This document shows positions 49,834 to 59,099 of a stretch of DNA of 64,000 nt, piece after piece. The stretch is from CAZSBB01 sp964605235 (GTDB lineage: Bacteria; Planctomycetota; Phycisphaerae; Phycisphaerales; Phycisphaeraceae). The notes beneath the pieces are model-generated. The model saw only the letters and a program-made list of their open reading frames with translations, searched no databases and was not told the origin of the DNA. The translations under genes and the position numbers were made by a program. The stretch is from positions 279,493 through 343,492 of the forward strand of contig CAZSBB010000001.1 of assembly GCA_964605235.1 (NCBI GenBank). The letters are read 5' to 3'. Numbering within the stretch: the first letter of the stretch is position 1; every line of letters begins with the position of its first letter.

Positions 49834-52764
49834 ATGAAATACGACTTCGCCACCATTGAAGCCCGTTGGCAGCACTATTGGGAACAGCAGCAGACCTTTG
49901 CCGCCCGCAACCCCGGCGATGAAGGCTTCGACCCCCGGCAACCCAAGTTCTACGTGCTCGACATGTTCCCCTATCCCTCGGGCGTCGGTCTGCACGTCGG
50001 CCATCCGCTGGGCTACATCGCCACCGACATCGTCGCCCGCTACCAGCGCATGCGCGGCAAAAACGTCCTCCACCCCATGGGCTTTGACGCCTTCGGCCTC
50101 CCGGCGGAGCAGTTCGCCGTCGAGCATGGCGTCCACCCCCGCATCACCACCGAGCAGAACATCGCCAACATGGTGCGCCAGCTCAAGCGGCTGGGCTTGA
50201 GCTATGACTGGAACCGCCAGCTCTCGACCACCGATGTCAGCTACTACCGCTGGACACAGTGGATTTTCCTCCAGCTTTATCACAGCTGGTTCGACCCCAC
50301 CGTGCAGGCGGCCCGGCCGATCGCCGAGCTGGAGGCCGACCTCGCCCGCGAACGCTATGTGGTCACCGTCACCGGCGCGGTCATGCTGGCGGAGCCGGAG
50401 TTTCCCGAAGTGCTCGCCGGCGTGCCCGTGGGTTGCCGGCGGTGGCACGAACTGAATGCAGAAGAACGCAACGCGGTGCTGGACAATCAGCGGCTGGCGT
50501 ACCTCGCCGAGGTGCCGGTGAACTGGTGTCCCGCGCTGGGGACTGTGCTCGCCAACGAGGAAGTCACCAACGAAGGCAAGTCGGAGCGCGGCAACCATCC
50601 GGTCTTCAAACGTCCGCTCAAGCAATGGATGCTGCGCATCACCGCTTATGCCGAGCGCCTCATCAGCGAACTCGAAGGCGTCGACTGGCCCGAACCGATC
50701 AAGCTCATGCAGCGCAACTGGATCGGCCGCAGCGAAGGCGCGCTGGTCGATTTCACGCTGGAAAACAGCGACGAAACCATTCGCGTCTTCACCACCCGGC
50801 CCGACACGCTCTTCGGCGCCACCTACATGGTGCTCGCCCCCGAGCATGAACTGGTGGACGCCATCACCACCCCCGCCCAGCGGCAGGCGGTGCAGGACTA
50901 CCAGCGCGCTGCCGCCAACCGCAGCGATGTCGATCGCCAGGCGGACACCAAGCAGAAGACCGGCGTGTTCACCGGCGCGCACGCCATCAACCCCGTCAAC
51001 GGCGAGCGCATTCCCATCTGGATCGCCGACTACGTCCTCATGGGCTACGGCACCGGCGCGATCATGGCGGTCCCCGCGCACGACGAGCGCGACTTCGCCT
51101 TCGCCTGCCAGTTCAAGCTGCCCATCAAACCCGTGGTGCTGCCGGGCATCGACTGGCTCAACGAGCGCATGAAAGCCATGCAGCAGCCGGAGGTCCACAC
51201 CGCCGGCGAGTCCGAAGCCCTCACCGAAAAATACCTGCATCACCCCGAAGCGTTCGAAGCCGCCTTCACCGGCTCAGGCGCGAGCATCAACAGCGCCAAC
51301 AGCGAAGTTTCGCTCAACGAGCTGGCCACCGCGGACGCCAAGCAGCGCATCACGCAATGGCTGACGGAAAAGGAACTGGGGCAAGCCAAGGTGCAGTACA
51401 AGCTGCGCGACTGGCTGTTCAGTCGGCAGCGGTACTGGGGTGAGCCGTTCCCCATTCTGCACGGGAAAGACGGCTCGACCCACGCGGTGGAAGCCGACGA
51501 ATTGCCCGTCAAACTGCCGGACCTGGACGATTTCCGCCCCGCCGCCAGCGATGATCCGACCGCCCCGCCGCAGCCGCCGTTGTCGCGCGCTCCGCAGCAC
51601 TGGCGTCAGGTCAAACGCCAGGGGCAGACCTTCACCCGCGAGTTCAACACCATGCCGCAGTGGGCCGGCTCATGCTGGTACTACCTGCGCTTCCTGGACA
51701 ACCACAACGACGAACGCTTCGTCAGCAAGGAAGCCGAACGCTACTGGATGCGCAGCCTGCGTTCCGCCGGCAAAGCCAAGGCAGCGCAGGGCCAGAAGCC
51801 GACCGCCGAGGATTACCACCAGGGCGGCATCGACCTGTACGTCGGCGGCGCCGAGCATGCCGTGCTGCATCTGCTTTATGCCCGCTTCTGGCACAAGGTG
51901 CTGTATGACCTGGGCCACGTCAGCACGCCCGAGCCGTTTGGGCGGCTGTTCAACCAGGGCTACATCCAGGCGTACGCCTACACCGACAGCCGCGGCGTGT
52001 ATGTCCCGGCGGCGGAAGTCGTGGAGCGCGACGGCGCGTTCTACTACAAGGATGAGCCGGTCAGGCGTGAGTTCGGCAAGATGGGCAAGAGCCTGAAAAA
52101 CGCCGTCACGCCCGATGAAATCTGCGAGCAGTTCGGCTGTGACACGCTGCGGCTGTACGAGATGTACATGGGTCCGCTGGACCAGTCGAAAATCTGGAAC
52201 ACGCGCGACATCACCGGCGTGCACCGCTTCCTGCAACGGCTGTGGCGCAACTTCATCGCCGAGGACGGCACGCTCAAGGTGGACCAGACCGCCCCCGCGC
52301 CCGCACTGTCCCGGCTGCTGCATCACACCATCAAGCGCGTGACCGACGACATGGAGCGCATGAGCTACAACACCGCCATTGCCGCGCTGATCGAGCTGAA
52401 CAATGAGCTGGTCGCGCTGGAGACCTTGCCGCGCCAGGTCGCCGAGGGCATGGTGCTGCTGCTGTCACCGCTGGCGCCGCATCTGGCGGAGGAGTTGTGG
52501 AGCCGGCTGGGGCACGGCGGGACGCTGGCGCGCGAACCCTGGCCGCAGTACGACCCCTCCATGCTGGTGCAGGCGGAGGTGGAACTCCCGGTGCAGATCA
52601 ACGGCAAGGTGCGGGCGCGCATCACGGTGCCCGCCGACGCCGACGACGCCGCGGCGGAGGCGGTCGCCCGGGCGCACCCGCGCGTGCTCGAAGCGCTGGG
52701 CGGGGCGACCATCCGCAAGGTGATCGTCATCAAGGGCCGGCTGATCAACATCGTCGCCAAGTGA
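49834..52764 (+). CDS. leuS: leucyl-tRNA synthetase
   Basis: 976 residues. The HIGH-type motif appears in FPYPSGVGLHVGHPLGY; the CP1 editing domain is present (FTTRPDTLFGATYMVLAPEHEL and GYGTGAIMAVPAHDERDFAFA); WAGSCWYYLRF and YVGGAEHAVLHLLYARFWHKV follow. The second signature is K749-M-G-K-S753 instead of KMSKS, a variant that keeps both lysines. The C-terminal domain ends VIVIKGRLINIVAK. It charges tRNA-Leu and edits mischarged products. AGGAG lies about 10 nt before the ATG at 49834. Length is somewhat above the 860 of E. coli LeuRS. Confidence 0.97.
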   Translation: MKYDFATIEARWQHYWEQQQTFAARNPGDEGFDPRQPKFYVLDMFPYPSGVGLHVGHPLGYIATDIVARYQRMRGKNVLHPMGFDAFGLPAEQFAVEHGVHPRITTEQNIANMVRQLKRLGLSYDWNRQLSTTDVSYYRWTQWIFLQLYHSWFDPTVQAARPIAELEADLARERYVVTVTGAVMLAEPEFPEVLAGVPVGCRRWHELNAEERNAVLDNQRLAYLAEVPVNWCPALGTVLANEEVTNEGKSERGNHPVFKRPLKQWMLRITAYAERLISELEGVDWPEPIKLMQRNWIGRSEGALVDFTLENSDETIRVFTTRPDTLFGATYMVLAPEHELVDAITTPAQRQAVQDYQRAAANRSDVDRQADTKQKTGVFTGAHAINPVNGERIPIWIADYVLMGYGTGAIMAVPAHDERDFAFACQFKLPIKPVVLPGIDWLNERMKAMQQPEVHTAGESEALTEKYLHHPEAFEAAFTGSGASINSANSEVSLNELATADAKQRITQWLTEKELGQAKVQYKLRDWLFSRQRYWGEPFPILHGKDGSTHAVEADELPVKLPDLDDFRPAASDDPTAPPQPPLSRAPQHWRQVKRQGQTFTREFNTMPQWAGSCWYYLRFLDNHNDERFVSKEAERYWMRSLRSAGKAKAAQGQKPTAEDYHQGGIDLYVGGAEHAVLHLLYARFWHKVLYDLGHVSTPEPFGRLFNQGYIQAYAYTDSRGVYVPAAEVVERDGAFYYKDEPVRREFGKMGKSLKNAVTPDEICEQFGCDTLRLYEMYMGPLDQSKIWNTRDITGVHRFLQRLWRNFIAEDGTLKVDQTAPAPALSRLLHHTIKRVTDDMERMSYNTAIAALIELNNELVALETLPRQVAEGMVLLLSPLAPHLAEELWSRLGHGGTLAREPWPQYDPSMLVQAEVELPVQINGKVRARITVPADADDAAAEAVARAHPRVLEALGGATIRKVIVIKGRLINIVAK

Positions 52765-52766
52765 CC

Positions 52767-52772
52767 TATGAT
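52767..52772 (+). promoter_or_regulatory. -10 element TATGAT, predicted leaderless start
   Basis: TATGAT begins 3 nt after the leuS stop and ends 7 nt before the ATG at 52780. It would let the lipoprotein-pabA pair be transcribed separately from leuS. No clear -35. Confidence 0.4.
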
Positions 52773-52779
52773 GTACGCC

Positions 52780-53007
52780 ATGGGCCGACGCCTGTTTGCC
52801 GCTGGTTTACTGCTGACGCTGCTGGCGCTGCCCGCCTGCACGCAGGAGGTGCGCAAGCCTGACCAGTACCGTTACGATGCCGGCTTCGGCACCGCTGCGG
52901 TCACCATCACGGACGACGAACGCAACCCCAGTCGGCGCCAAAGCTCGGACAACTTTTTCGAAAAGACCTGGAAAGGTTTCACCGGCCTGTTCACCGGTGG
53001 GAAATAG
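52780..53007 (+). CDS. small lipoprotein, function unknown
   Basis: 75 residues. MGRRLFAAGLLLTLLALPAC is a lipoprotein signal with lipobox LPAC (Cys20). The mature part is short and polar (TQEVRKPDQYRYDAGFGTAAVTITDDERNPSRRQSSDNFFEKTWKGFTGLFTGGK in outline), with no known domain. An in-frame ATG pair four codons upstream overlaps the -10 element, so 52780 is preferred. It lies 15 nt after leuS and 5 nt before pabA/trpG, so it is probably cotranscribed with the latter, though no functional link is visible. Confidence 0.7.
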   Translation: MGRRLFAAGLLLTLLALPACTQEVRKPDQYRYDAGFGTAAVTITDDERNPSRRQSSDNFFEKTWKGFTGLFTGGK

Positions 53008-53012
53008 CCGCG

Positions 53013-53645
53013 ATGATCCTGCTGATCGACAACTACGACAGCTTCACCTACAACCTCGTCCAGCGCATCGGCGAACTGCACGACCACCCCGAAACGCTCG
53101 ACCTGCAGGTGGTGCGCAACGACAAGATCACCGCCGAGGAAGTCGCCGCACGCCGGCCCAGCCATGTCATCGTGTCCCCCGGCCCGTGCACGCCCAAAGA
53201 AGCCGGCGTCAGCGTCGACGTCATCAAGAAGCTCGCCGGGCAGATTCCCCTCCTGGGCGTCTGCCTCGGCCATCAGAGCATGGGCCACGCCTTCGGCATG
53301 ACCGTCGCCCGCAACTACCGCGTGATGCACGGCAAAACCTCGCTCATCCACCACGACGGGCGCGGCCTGTTCCGCGACATGCCCAACCCCTTTGCCGCCA
53401 CCCGCTATCACAGCCTGGTCATCGTCAAGGAAACCTTCGACCACCAGCGGTTTGAAGTCACCGCCTGGACCGATGAAGGTGAAATCATGGGCCTGCGCAG
53501 CAAACCCGACGCCTTCGGCCCCGCCCCCATGGAAGGCGTGCAGTTCCACCCCGAATCCTTCCTCACCCAGGACGGCCCGCGCCTGCTGGCGAACTTCCTC
53601 CATGTCAGCTACGACCCGGCGCGCTTCGCCCTGCCGGCGGTGTGA
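53013..53645 (+). CDS. pabA: aminodeoxychorismate/anthranilate synthase glutaminase subunit
   Basis: 210 residues, class I glutamine amidotransferase. ILLIDNYDSFTYNLVQ is the classic start; VSPGPCTPKEAG, nucleophile Cys in LLGVCLGHQSMGHAFG, and GVQFHPESFLT with the His-Glu pair complete the active site. It supplies ammonia to PabB (4-amino-4-deoxychorismate, folate route) or TrpE (anthranilate, tryptophan route); many bacteria use one subunit for both. Neither partner is in the window, so the symbol could equally be trpG. It starts 5 nt after the lipoprotein stop. Confidence 0.93.
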   Translation: MILLIDNYDSFTYNLVQRIGELHDHPETLDLQVVRNDKITAEEVAARRPSHVIVSPGPCTPKEAGVSVDVIKKLAGQIPLLGVCLGHQSMGHAFGMTVARNYRVMHGKTSLIHHDGRGLFRDMPNPFAATRYHSLVIVKETFDHQRFEVTAWTDEGEIMGLRSKPDAFGPAPMEGVQFHPESFLTQDGPRLLANFLHVSYDPARFALPAV

Positions 53646-53660
53646 GCGAGAAAATCGGGC

Positions 53661-55091
53661 TCAGCGGGCGGCGGATTCGAAACACCACAACCCTTTGAGC
53701 GTGCGCAGCAGCAATTGGTCCCCCCGACACACCGGGCTGGCGCGATACGGTTCGAGCCGGTTGGTCGCCAGCCAAACGAATTCGCGCCCCGGCTGAAAAA
53801 CCAGCGTGGTGCCGTTGTCGCTGCCCAGGTGAATGACGTCGCCCATCAGGGTGATGCTCGGATACGCCGTCGGCCCGCCCAGTTCCGGCAAGTCGCGCTG
53901 GTACACCACCGCGCCGTCGCTGGCCTGGAGCACCGTGAGTTTGCCATGCTGGGTCACCGCATAGAGCAGTCCGTCGTGCAGCAGCGGTGAAGCGTAGTAG
54001 CGATCGTTGGGCAAGCTCACCTGCCAACGCCGTTCGAGTTGGAGCGAGCCGGCGGGCAAGTCGACGGGAAGGTCCGCAGGCAGGGCGTAGGCGTAGCTGG
54101 TGGTGTCGAGGTAATACAGCGTGCCGGCGGCGGCGATCGCGCTGCAGAATTGCAGGTCGGCGAGATGGCGCGCCAGCAGCAGGCCGTCGCGGGCGCGGAT
54201 GAGTTCGCCGCCGGGCAGCGCCAGCACGGGTTCGTTGCCGAGGGTCAGCACGATCGGCGTGCCCCAGCGCGGGCGGATGCGCGCCTGCCAGCGGGTGGCG
54301 CCGGTGCGCACATCCAGGGCCGTGAGCTGGTTGAGCGTGACGATCAGCAACTCGCCCACCAGCACGGGACTGGCGGCATGGCCATAGTGCTGCGGCGGTT
54401 TTTCCAGGAAACGACGCCAGCGCAGCGTGCCATCGAGTTCATGCACCGCGGCGATGCCGGTGCCGAAGCACACACCCACACAGGAGCCGTCGGTCACGGG
54501 GGTGGCGGTGGTGTAGCCGGTCAGCGCGTGGGTGGGCGGTAAACGCCAGGTCAGCAGCGGGGCCTGCTGCTGGCGCAGCGCGTCGAGCTGGGTGCGCAAT
54601 TCCTTGAGCTGGGCATTCACCGCGTCGGCTTGTTCGGGCTGATCCTTCAGTTCCTTGAGCTGCTTCTGCAGAGCGGAGGTTTCCCGGTTCAGGGGCGTCA
54701 TCTGGCGCTCCAGCTCATCCGCCTGGGCGAGGTCGGTTCTGGCTTGCTCCACCTGCTCGGGCGTCAGCAGATCGAAATAGCTGTGACTCTGCTGCCACAC
54801 CGTGGCCCCGGATTTCGCATCCACGCACAACAGCGTGCCGGGCTCAGCGGTCAGGAAAATCCGCTGCTCCAGCCACACCGGCGTCGCATTGCTGCGCGGC
54901 AGGTCCACATGCCAGAGCGCCGGCGTCTGCGGCGACCATTCCCGCGGCGCGTGCGCCTGGGCATAGCAGCCGAGCCCATCGGTGCGCCAACCGCGCATGG
55001 GCGTCGGCTCGGCGTCAACGGGGAGCGTCAGCAGGCTCAACCCAAGGAGAAGCAATAGCAGGATGCGTAACCCGGGCCGGAAGTCATTCAT
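53661..55091 (-). CDS. secreted PQQ-binding-like beta-propeller protein with coiled-coil insertion (paralogue 1)
   Basis: 476 residues with a signal peptide (LLLLLLGLSLLTLPVDA). Quinoprotein-like blade repeats such as GTLLCVDAKSGATVWQQ, LTALDVRTGATRWQA, GKLTVLQASDGAVVYQRDL and GTTLVFQPGREFVW form a propeller. After the first blade a predicted coiled coil (about residues 110-175, LTPEQVEQARTDLAQADELERQMTPLNRE and on) is inserted. No residues for enzymatic PQQ chemistry are evident. The ATG overlaps the stop of the upstream paralogue by 4 nt, so translation is coupled. Likely a scaffold or binding protein of the cell envelope. Confidence 0.78.
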   Translation of the reverse strand: MNDFRPGLRILLLLLLGLSLLTLPVDAEPTPMRGWRTDGLGCYAQAHAPREWSPQTPALWHVDLPRSNATPVWLEQRIFLTAEPGTLLCVDAKSGATVWQQSHSYFDLLTPEQVEQARTDLAQADELERQMTPLNRETSALQKQLKELKDQPEQADAVNAQLKELRTQLDALRQQQAPLLTWRLPPTHALTGYTTATPVTDGSCVGVCFGTGIAAVHELDGTLRWRRFLEKPPQHYGHAASPVLVGELLIVTLNQLTALDVRTGATRWQARIRPRWGTPIVLTLGNEPVLALPGGELIRARDGLLLARHLADLQFCSAIAAAGTLYYLDTTSYAYALPADLPVDLPAGSLQLERRWQVSLPNDRYYASPLLHDGLLYAVTQHGKLTVLQASDGAVVYQRDLPELGGPTAYPSITLMGDVIHLGSDNGTTLVFQPGREFVWLATNRLEPYRASPVCRGDQLLLRTLKGLWCFESAAR

Positions 55092-56488
55092 GGCAACGCT
55101 GCGAGTTTAGCGGATTGAATGCAGTAGAGTTTGCTCATCCCCCGCAGGTACAGGCGATTACCCACCAGCACCGGACAGGCGCGGAAGGCTTCGAGTTGAT
55201 TGCGCGCGACCTGGGCAAACGCACGTCCCGGCGTCAGCACCGCGGTGGCGCCGTTGTCGCTGCTGACGTAGAGGTGCGGCCCCGCCAGCGTGATGCTCGG
55301 GTACGCCGTGCCGCGCCCCAGATCGAGTTTCTGCTGCCAGATCGGTGTGCCGTCGCGGGCGTCCAGGGCGGTGCAGTCATAGCGCTGGTTGATCGCGTAC
55401 ACGATGCCGTCATGCAGCACCGGGGAAGCGTAGTAGCGATCTTTGGGCAGATTCGCCTGCCAGAGCACTTCCTGGTCGAGCGTGCCCTGGGCGTTGAACG
55501 TCAGCCGAATGGCCCGGCTTTTCTGGTCGATGTAGTACGCCACGCCGGCGGCGAAAATCGGGGCGTTGTATTCCAGGTCACCCAGGCCCGCCGCGAGCGT
55601 CTGGCCATCGCGCGGCCGCACCGCTTCACCAAACGGCGTCAGCAGGATCGCTTGCTCCTCGATCACCGCCACCACCGGACTGCCCCACTTGGCTTTGCCC
55701 GCCCGGCGCCAGCGCGTTTCACCCGTGGCGGGGTCCAGGGCATGCAGGTCGATGATCGGCAGAATCAGCAAGCCGTCGACCAACACGGGGGAACTGCTGT
55801 GCCCCCAGCCATGGGTCGGCTTCTCCACCAGGCGAATCCACTGCCGCTGGCCCGCCAGGTCGTAGCATGCCGCCACCCCGTTGCCGAACAGGGCGAAGAC
55901 GTGCCGGCCATCGCTGACCACGGTGGGTGAGGAGTAGCCGTTGGTCGAATGGGTGGCAGGCAGGGCTTGGACATCCAGTTCGCGGATGCGGGCTTCCAGA
56001 TCGCCAAACTGCTTGCCCAACTCGCGCAGCTTGACCCGGATTTCCTGCGGTTTGCCCTGCTCGTTGAACTGTTTTTCCAGCTCCTTGCGCTGGGCGATCA
56101 TCTGCTGGCGCTGCTCGCGCAGGGGCACAAGCTGCGCCTCGGCGGCGCGGCCGGCGGCAACCTGCTCGGGCGTCAGGGCATCCTCATAACTGTTGGCGTG
56201 CTGCCAGAGAATGCTGCCGTCAAGGGCGCTGACGCACAGCAGGGTCGTCGGCTCGGCGCAGACAAAAATGCGTTCGCCCACCACCACCGGCGTGGCGTTG
56301 CTCCAACTGGGCAGCGCCGTCGCCCACCGGACATTCTCGCTGGCGCTCCAGGTCGTGGGCGCCGCCGCATCGGGATAGCGCCCGCTGCCATCGGTGCGCC
56401 AGCCGAAAGGCTGCGCCTGAACCCCGCTTCCGCAGCACCAGACCACCAGCAGACTCAGCACGCACAGCGCGACACGCAGTGACGACAT
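55088..56488 (-). CDS. secreted PQQ-binding-like beta-propeller protein with coiled-coil insertion (paralogue 2)
   Basis: 466 residues with signal peptide (VALCVLSLLVVWCCGSGVQA). It parallels the downstream gene throughout: FGWRTDGSGRYPDAAAPTTWSASENVRWATALPSWSNATPVVVGERIFVCAEPTTLLCVSALDGSILWQ, then the same inserted coiled coil (EDALTPEQVAAGRAAEAQLVPLREQRQQMIAQRKELEKQF), then blades with ALDPATGETRWRRAG and ALDARDGTPIWQQ. The family motif RTDGxGxYPxAxPPxxW is typical of planctomycete propeller proteins. It lies 51 nt after the third paralogue and is coupled to the next gene. Confidence 0.78.
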   Translation of the reverse strand: MSSLRVALCVLSLLVVWCCGSGVQAQPFGWRTDGSGRYPDAAAPTTWSASENVRWATALPSWSNATPVVVGERIFVCAEPTTLLCVSALDGSILWQHANSYEDALTPEQVAAGRAAEAQLVPLREQRQQMIAQRKELEKQFNEQGKPQEIRVKLRELGKQFGDLEARIRELDVQALPATHSTNGYSSPTVVSDGRHVFALFGNGVAACYDLAGQRQWIRLVEKPTHGWGHSSSPVLVDGLLILPIIDLHALDPATGETRWRRAGKAKWGSPVVAVIEEQAILLTPFGEAVRPRDGQTLAAGLGDLEYNAPIFAAGVAYYIDQKSRAIRLTFNAQGTLDQEVLWQANLPKDRYYASPVLHDGIVYAINQRYDCTALDARDGTPIWQQKLDLGRGTAYPSITLAGPHLYVSSDNGATAVLTPGRAFAQVARNQLEAFRACPVLVGNRLYLRGMSKLYCIQSAKLAALP

Positions 56489-56539
56489 GGGCGGTATTTC
56501 CAGGATGAAAATGGCATTGAACCAGCAGACGCTTGGGGG

Positions 56540-57757
56540 TTACTTGCTCACATCCAGACACACCAGCTTGCCGCTGGGCGCCCGGCAGTACAGCCGACCG
56601 TTGGCGAGCACCGGCACGACCCAGCAGTCGCGGTCGCCCAGCAGTTTGACGCGGGCGGTGGGAGCGAAGCCGGCGGGGTCGGCCGGGGCGATCAGCAGTT
56701 CCCCGCGTTCGCTCATGACCAGCAGTTTGCCGTCGGCGGCGGTGAGCGCGCCTTTGCCCAGCCCGCGCTCAGACCAGGCGACCTGTCCGGTGGCGAAGTC
56801 AATGCAGCGGAGCTGGCCATCGTCAAAGCCGTAGAGGTGGTCGCCCAGGAGGACGCAACTGTTCATGTGGTTGCGCATGTTGCGGTTGTTCCACACGACG
56901 GTCAGGCCGCGGTTGTCCAGGGCGAGCAGGGCGCCGCCGGTGTTGTAGCCGGAGGAGATGAAGATTTGGTTGCCGCGGACGATGGGCATGGCGGCATTGA
57001 CGTTGTAGGAGGTGTTCCAGGGGCGCTGGGCGAGTTCCTGGCCGGTGTTCAGGTCAAGGATGACCAGGCCGGCGGCGGGGAAGGCAGCCAGGAGTTTGCG
57101 TTTGGCGACCAGAAAGGGTTTGGGGGTGGAGTAGCCCGCGCCATAGTCGCGGGTCGCCCAGATTTCCTTGCCGGTGGCGGGATCGAGGGCGAGGATTTTG
57201 CCCACGTCGATCAGCAGTTTGCCGTCGATGACGATGGGCGAGCCGGTGAAGCCCCAACTGCCGGGGCTGACGTGATAGCGCTGCCCCAGGTCCGCTTGCC
57301 AGATGGGCTTGCCGGTGTTGGCGTCCAGGCAGTACATGAGGGCTTTGCGATTGAGGGTGTAGACCCGGCCGTCGGCGACGCAGGGGGTGGTGCCGGGGCC
57401 GCCCTGGTGGGAGTTGGCGAACTGGTCGCTGGGGTAGGAATGGCGCCAGATGGTTTCGCCGGTTTTCACGTCCAGGCAGAGCCAGTGGTCGTGGCCTTTG
57501 CTCCAGCCGGCGGTGTAGAGCCGGTCGCCCACAACGCTGACGGCGGCATACCCGATGCCGACGTCAACGGACCAGAGTTGCTTAGGCTGGTCGCCAAAGG
57601 TGCTGTTCCAGTTGGCTTCAGCGCTGACGCCGTCGAGGTTCGGGCCGCGCCAGTTGGGCCAGTCATCCGCCTGCAGCGTGGCGGCGAGCATTCCCAGCAT
57701 GAACACGCAGACCAGCCGGGGCAGGCGACGAACACAGCGGTGGCGGAGAAGCGTCAT
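56540..57757 (-). CDS. secreted PQQ-binding-like beta-propeller protein (paralogue 3)
   Basis: 405 residues with signal peptide ending near LQA. The mature N-terminus DDWPNWRGPNLDGVSAEANWN is the well-known planctomycete quinoprotein-like signature. Blades such as LCLDVKTGETIWRHSYPS, YCLDANTGKPIWQADL, LALDPATGKEIWATRD and IDFATGQVAWSERG form an eight-bladed type propeller. There is no coiled-coil insertion, unlike the next two genes. The GxPIVIDGKLLIDVG block resembles BamB-like proteins but no lipobox is seen. It is the first gene of a three-gene set of related proteins on the minus strand. Confidence 0.82.
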   Translation of the reverse strand: MTLLRHRCVRRLPRLVCVFMLGMLAATLQADDWPNWRGPNLDGVSAEANWNSTFGDQPKQLWSVDVGIGYAAVSVVGDRLYTAGWSKGHDHWLCLDVKTGETIWRHSYPSDQFANSHQGGPGTTPCVADGRVYTLNRKALMYCLDANTGKPIWQADLGQRYHVSPGSWGFTGSPIVIDGKLLIDVGKILALDPATGKEIWATRDYGAGYSTPKPFLVAKRKLLAAFPAAGLVILDLNTGQELAQRPWNTSYNVNAAMPIVRGNQIFISSGYNTGGALLALDNRGLTVVWNNRNMRNHMNSCVLLGDHLYGFDDGQLRCIDFATGQVAWSERGLGKGALTAADGKLLVMSERGELLIAPADPAGFAPTARVKLLGDRDCWVVPVLANGRLYCRAPSGKLVCLDVSK

Positions 57758-57883
57758 CGGCAGTTTTCCAAGACAGTGAGATGTAAAGCGGGAGCGACCC
57801 CCTCATGATAGCAGGGGTTTACGCGAAATCGGCAATTTTGCAGCGTGGAAGATGAGTGGGAAGTTGATGAGCCGATGCGGAAC

Positions 57884-58016
57884 CCGCCCACTGGCGTGGA
57901 CGGCCCGGAGGGAACGAGCGGTGAAGGTGGTCCGTAACCTGCCCACTGGCGTGGGCGGCTCAGAATGCCGATCGCGCCCCTGCCTTTCCGAGCCGCCCAC
58001 GCCAGTGGGCGGCTCG
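57884..58016. repeat. cluster of three CCCACTGGCGTGGGCGGC-type repeats
   Basis: Copies at about 57884-57907, 57939-57962 and 57990-58016. The first two are in one orientation; the third is a nearly perfect palindrome (GAGCCGCCCACGCCAGTGGG and on). They occupy most of the 324-bp gap (57758-58081) between the propeller gene and the EamA gene. Confidence 0.8.
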
Positions 58017-58081
58017 CACGGCCCCCGGCGCCACGGCAGCACGCCGGTACAATCCCCGCCTCCGTCTGCGGGAACCACCAT

Positions 58082-58915
58082 TTGCTGGCATTGCTGCTTT
58101 ACATCCTGTGCGCGGTGGCGTTTCTGCAGTTGTTTCGCCTCGGCCAGCAGCGCCAGGCGCGGATTTACTGGGTGGGCGTCATCAATTACGCCGCCGCGAC
58201 CGTGTTTTCCCTGGGCCGCTGGTGGGGGACGGGCGCCCACTGGGACCCCCAGGCGGCGCTGATCGGCGCGGGCAACGGCACGCTGTACTGGTTGCACCTG
58301 CTGGTGGTGCTGGCGTGCTTCGGGCATGCGGGCGTGGGCATCACCGGGGCGGTCGCCAACAGCGCCAATGTGCTGCCGGTGCTCGCCGCCTGGTGGTTAT
58401 GGAATGAACCCATGACCCCAGCCCGCTGGGCAGCGGTCGCGCTGGTGCCGGTCGCCATGTTTCTGCTGCGTCCCCCTCGCGCCAAGGACGCGCCCTGGAC
58501 GCCCCGCGCCGACGTCTTGCTCACGCTCAACTTTCTGCTGGCGGGAACCATCACCACCATCCACAAATCGGCGGACATGCTGGTGAGTGCCGAGGTTCGG
58601 CCGACCTACAACGTCGCCCTGTTCACCTGCGCCATGCTCGCGGGCGTGCTGACCGTGAGCCTGCGCCCCAGCCGCCCGCGCCCGCTGGAACTGAAGCTGG
58701 GCGTGGTGATCGGCACCGTCAACGGCACCGTGCTGATGTGCCTGCTCTGGGCGCTGAGCCAACTGCCCACGGCCGTGGTCTACCTGGCGGGCAGCGTCGC
58801 GGTGCTGCTGCTGAACCTGGGGGTGGGCTGGCGGCTGTGGGGCGAACGGGTGACGCAACGCCAACTCGTGGGCGTGGTGGCGGCGCTGGGGATTGTGTTG
58901 CTGCTGCGGATGTGA
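58082..58915 (+). CDS. EamA-like (DMT superfamily) transporter
   Basis: 277 residues with about ten hydrophobic helices in two halves: LLALLLYILCAVAFLQLFRL at the start, VANSANVLPVLAAWWLWNEPMTPARWAAVALVPVAMFLL as the end of the first half, and VVYLAGSVAVLLLNLGVGWRLWGERVTQRQLVGVVAALGIVLLL at the end of the second, with the usual W-x-E-x-x-T-x-x-Q/R pattern. Substrate unknown. A TTG at 58082 is the best start since the first helix begins there and upstream codons translate a repeat; the frame itself opens at 57965. TACAAT at 58048-58053 may be its -10. Confidence 0.72.
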   Translation: MLALLLYILCAVAFLQLFRLGQQRQARIYWVGVINYAAATVFSLGRWWGTGAHWDPQAALIGAGNGTLYWLHLLVVLACFGHAGVGITGAVANSANVLPVLAAWWLWNEPMTPARWAAVALVPVAMFLLRPPRAKDAPWTPRADVLLTLNFLLAGTITTIHKSADMLVSAEVRPTYNVALFTCAMLAGVLTVSLRPSRPRPLELKLGVVIGTVNGTVLMCLLWALSQLPTAVVYLAGSVAVLLLNLGVGWRLWGERVTQRQLVGVVAALGIVLLLRM

Positions 58916-58981
58916 ACGGGATGGGTGGGGCGCGGGGGCGTCAATGCGCTGCGGTGTGGCGGGGGCGCTGATCGGTTTACA

Positions 58982-59008
58982 TAGCCCCGGGTCAATGACC
59001 CGGGGCTA
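58982..59008. repeat. 29-bp palindromic repeat, copy 3 (inverted, slightly changed)
   Basis: TAGCCCCGGGTCA, central A, then TGACCCGGGGCTA. It has the same core as 7984-8012 and 35202-35230 in the opposite orientation, between convergent genes. Confidence 0.85.
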
Positions 59009-59099
59009 AATGTGCCCGTGGCATTACATGTCCACCGATACGCGGTGCTCGTCCGTGGTTTGGGGGAAGGCAGGAATGTGGTAAGCGCGGGGGAAGGAC

